From Nocardioides alcanivorans (GTDB taxonomy: Bacteria > Actinomycetota > Actinomycetes > Propionibacteriales > Nocardioidaceae), in the NCBI RefSeq assembly GCF_021555175.1, contig NZ_JAKGRW010000019.1, forward strand, positions 1-64,000: 64,000 bases of DNA, given 5' to 3'. Shown here in pieces: positions 61,741 to 64,000 of this stretch. The first letter of the stretch is position 1, and each line of letters begins with the position of its first letter. A program made the translations under genes and the position numbers. Under the pieces are notes generated by a model. It made no database searches and was not told where the DNA came from. It saw only the letters and a list, made by a program, of their open reading frames with translations.

Positions 61741-64000
61741 TCACTGGCAGGAGTCGCACTGCAATCGCTCCATGGGGTCGATCGGACACTGCACGTCTTC
61801 GACGACGTCCAGCTCCTGCACGCCCGCGGGCACTACTGGTTCGGCAAGGCTGGTCTCGACAGGCTCGACCACCGCAGACAGTGGCTCGACCACCGGCGAG
61901 ACAGGCTCGGCCACCGGCGAGGCGGCCGCGAAGCCGCGCTTGGCTGCGCCGAAGCCGCGACGCGTACCGCCGGTCGTGGCGTCGGCGGACCGCAACTGCT
62001 CGGCCTTGTTGACCTTCACCGTCGACTGCTCAGCAGTGTGTCGCGGCATCATGTGCAGGTAGTAGGTGGTCTTGACGCCGAGCCGCCACGCCTCGGCGTA
62101 CAGGTCAACCATGTTGGCCACCGACCGGTCGGCGAGATAGATGTTGCGACTGATCGCCTGGTCGATCCACTTCTGGGCGCGGGCCGCGACCTCGAGGTAG
62201 GCACGGCCGGGCAGCTGGAAGGAGGTCTGGTAGATCTCCACGAGCTCCGCCGGCACGTCGTCGCGCTCAGCGGCCACCTTGGCGAGGTCCCCTTGGTGAC
62301 GCAGCAGATCCTCGCGAACGTCATCCCAGGTCCCCGCGGCGCGCAGATCCGTCACGAGGTTGCGGTTGACCTCGAGGAACTTGCCGGAACTGGTGGAGCG
62401 GCTGAAGATCTGGCTGAACTGCGGGTCCAGGCCGGGGGTGGTGCCGGCGACCAGACCGATGGACGCGGTGGGTGCGATCGCGAGCAGGGTGGAGTTCCGG
62501 ATGCCGCCCTTCACCTTCGCACGAAGGCTGTCCCAGTCCAGACGGGTACGCCGGTCGACGGTCACCTTCTCGCCGCGGTCCTTCTCCAACAGGTCAAGGG
62601 TGTCCACCGGCACCAGCCCTCGGCTCCAGCCGGAACCGTCGAAGTTGGGATAGACGCCGCGCTCGCGAGCGAGGTCGGCGGAGGCGTCGATCGCGTGCCA
62701 CGACACGAACTCGACCAACCGGTCGATGAGGTCGTAGGCCTCCGGCGACGCGTAGGAGTATCCGAACCGCTCCACGATGTCGGTGAAGCCCATGACGCCC
62801 AGCCCGAGCGCGCGGTTGAGTTCGTTGGAGTGCTCCGACTCCGGCACCGAGCTGATGGTGATGTCGATCAGGTTGTCGAGTTGACGCACCGCCGACCGGG
62901 TCGACTCCGCCAGCCGGTCCCAGTCGACCTTCGCATGCTGGCGACGGCCGGTCATGTGCCGGGAGAGATTGATCGACGCGAGGTTGCACACGGCGACGTT
63001 CTCCCGGTCCTGCGGCAGCGTGATCTCGGTGCACAGGTTGGAGAGGTGGATGGTTCCGGTGTTGTCGTTGAGCGCCCGAGTGTTGATGGTGTCCTTCCAG
63101 GTCAGCCACGGGTGCGACGTCGACTGGAGCGTGGCGAGGATCGACTTGAACTGCTCGCGGGCACCGATCTTCTTGTGCCGCAGCATCCCGGCCTCCGCAG
63201 CGGCGACGTACTCCGCGTAACGCTCGGAGAAGGCGCGGCCGGTGAGTTCGACCAGGTCGGGCACCTCGGCGGGGTCGAAGAGATACCAGGCATCGTCTCG
63301 ATCGACCCGCAACATGAACTCGTCCGAGATCCACACCGCGGTGTTGGCGGTGCGGGTGCGTCGGTAGGGGTCGCCGGAGTTCTGGCGCAGGTCGAGGAAC
63401 GCCGGGAAGTCGAGGTGCCAGTTCTCCATGTAGAAGCAGAGCGCCCCGAACTTCTTGCCACCGCGACTGACCGCGCGCAGCGTCGAGTCGATCGTGTGCA
63501 TGAACGGGATCGGTCCGGTCGAGGAGGTGTTGTTGGACTTGATCGGCGAACCCTCGGAGCGCAGCTTGGTCACGGAGAGGCCGATCCCGCCGGTGCCCTT
63601 GGTCAGCCACATGACATCGCGCACCGACTTGGCGATGTGCTCGATGTCGTCCTCCATCTGCATCACGAAGCAGTTGGAGAGCTGGGCGTACGACGTACCG
63701 GCGTTGACCAGGGTCGAACCGGCGGCGAGGTACTCCAGCCGCGACATCCGATCGTAGAAGCCGAGTGCGGCAGCGGTCGGGTCCTCCTCGTTGAGGGAAA
63801 GGCCCATCGCCACTCGCATCCAGAAGAACTGTGGCATCTCCATCGGCCGACCGTCGGGGGCCGACAGCATGTAACGCGTGCGCATCGTCTGCACGCCGAT
63901 GTAACGCAGCAGATCGTCGCGGTCGGGGTCGAGCGTCGCCCCGAGCCGCTGCAGGTCGAAGAGTTCGGTGAGCCGGGAGTCGAGCAGCCCGATCTCGACG
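61741..64000 (-). CDS. nrdA: Ribonucleotide reductase large subunit, partial at window edge
   Basis: The class I catalytic subunit reduces ribonucleotides. The frame is open to the window edge (LLDSRLTELFDLQRLGATLD, DDLLRYIGVQTMRTRY), so the N-terminus is outside. Active-site blocks are TSYAQLSNCFVMQMEDD, LSNLCTEITLP (radical Cys and Glu), VAVCNLASINLSRHM (second redox Cys), and the C-terminal shuttle RLQCDSCQ. Residues before the tail (ASPVAEPVSPVVEPLSAV, EPVETSLAEPV) are a low-complexity insertion encoded by the dispersed repeat, placed between the barrel and the mobile Cys tail. Confidence 0.96.
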   Translation of the reverse strand, partial: VEIGLLDSRLTELFDLQRLGATLDPDRDDLLRYIGVQTMRTRYMLSAPDGRPMEMPQFFWMRVAMGLSLNEEDPTAAALGFYDRMSRLEYLAAGSTLVNAGTSYAQLSNCFVMQMEDDIEHIAKSVRDVMWLTKGTGGIGLSVTKLRSEGSPIKSNNTSSTGPIPFMHTIDSTLRAVSRGGKKFGALCFYMENWHLDFPAFLDLRQNSGDPYRRTRTANTAVWISDEFMLRVDRDDAWYLFDPAEVPDLVELTGRAFSERYAEYVAAAEAGMLRHKKIGAREQFKSILATLQSTSHPWLTWKDTINTRALNDNTGTIHLSNLCTEITLPQDRENVAVCNLASINLSRHMTGRRQHAKVDWDRLAESTRSAVRQLDNLIDITISSVPESEHSNELNRALGLGVMGFTDIVERFGYSYASPEAYDLIDRLVEFVSWHAIDASADLARERGVYPNFDGSGWSRGLVPVDTLDLLEKDRGEKVTVDRRTRLDWDSLRAKVKGGIRNSTLLAIAPTASIGLVAGTTPGLDPQFSQIFSRSTSSGKFLEVNRNLVTDLRAAGTWDDVREDLLRHQGDLAKVAAERDDVPAELVEIYQTSFQLPGRAYLEVAARAQKWIDQAISRNIYLADRSVANMVDLYAEAWRLGVKTTYYLHMMPRHTAEQSTVKVNKAEQLRSADATTGGTRRGFGAAKRGFAAASPVAEPVSPVVEPLSAVVEPVETSLAEPVVPAGVQELDVVEDVQCPIDPMERLQCDSCQ
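61848..61925. repeat. nrdA: Dispersed repeat translated inside nrdA C-terminal linker
   Basis: Three degenerate copies of the half-repeat ggtggtcgagcctgtcgaga lie in frame and encode VAEPVSP, VVEPLSA and VVEPVETS in the linker preceding the CxxC tail. Confidence 0.8.

Overview
The window comes from a very GC-rich actinobacterium. The gene content fits the Nocardioidaceae (Nocardioides-like): a Ctc-type L25, a LigC-type ligase, a Nur-type nickel operator before an Fe/Mn superoxide dismutase, and a short dispersed repeat that is translated in frame inside genes as VxEPVET/VIELVEI peptides. The assignment is by gene content only. About twenty genes are broken by single missing G or C bases in short homopolymers. 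Many of them are housekeeping genes (eno, mfd, pstB), and each is repaired by one base, so I treat these as consensus errors and annotate the repaired genes.

Layout. 1-11.4 kb: enolase (running off the left edge), an NTF2-like protein, a TPR glycosyltransferase, a TPR lipoprotein, two tandem-duplicated secreted collagen-like proteins, MazG with a 21-bp repeat in its 5' end, a SurA-like lipoprotein, Mfd and a methyltransferase. 11.4-13.5 kb: a VOC protein and a thiolase/DUF35 pair. 13.7-24.0 kb: one leftward phosphate operon, pstC-pstA-pstS, then a giant membrane-anchored PstS-like protein, a sortase-fold protein lacking the catalytic Cys and His, a PstS domain fused to Ig-like repeats, and pstB. 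24-31.3 kb: lytic transglycosylase, HAD phosphatase, CysQ-like phosphatase, pth, rplY, prs, glmU and a helical unknown. 31.4-37.6 kb: a TagD-like/LicD-methyltransferase envelope operon, an FMN monooxygenase with its flavin reductase, a tRNA-Gln, LigC and a USP-like protein.

37.6-57.8 kb is the most interesting part. Three cobalamin riboswitches (about 49.9, 54.1 and 56.8 kb) each precede a secreted-protein gene whose Shine-Dalgarno sequence can be folded into a hairpin. Two of those proteins carry the two halves of animal transcobalamin/intrinsic factor: a DUF4430 domain at the N-terminus of a 1257-residue surface protein, and an alpha/alpha-barrel protein. The third riboswitch heads a gapless leftward gene string: secreted and anchored proteins, EcfT, a double ABC protein, EcfS, MoxR, DUF58, two membrane vWA proteins, a TPR protein, and a final secreted protein that looks paralogous to the first. 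The ABC protein has lost the Walker A lysine in both halves. I read the locus as a B12-repressed corrinoid capture and uptake system physically linked to a MoxR/Bat envelope module. A cytosolic-type BtuF homologue sits next to the third riboswitch.

54.3-64 kb: superoxide dismutase under a perfect Nur-type palindrome, a small partner gene, the BtuF-like protein, cardiolipin synthase, a ZIP transporter, a HEAT-like protein, and nrdB/nrdA of a class Ic-type ribonucleotide reductase (Phe in place of the radical Tyr). nrdA runs off the right edge.
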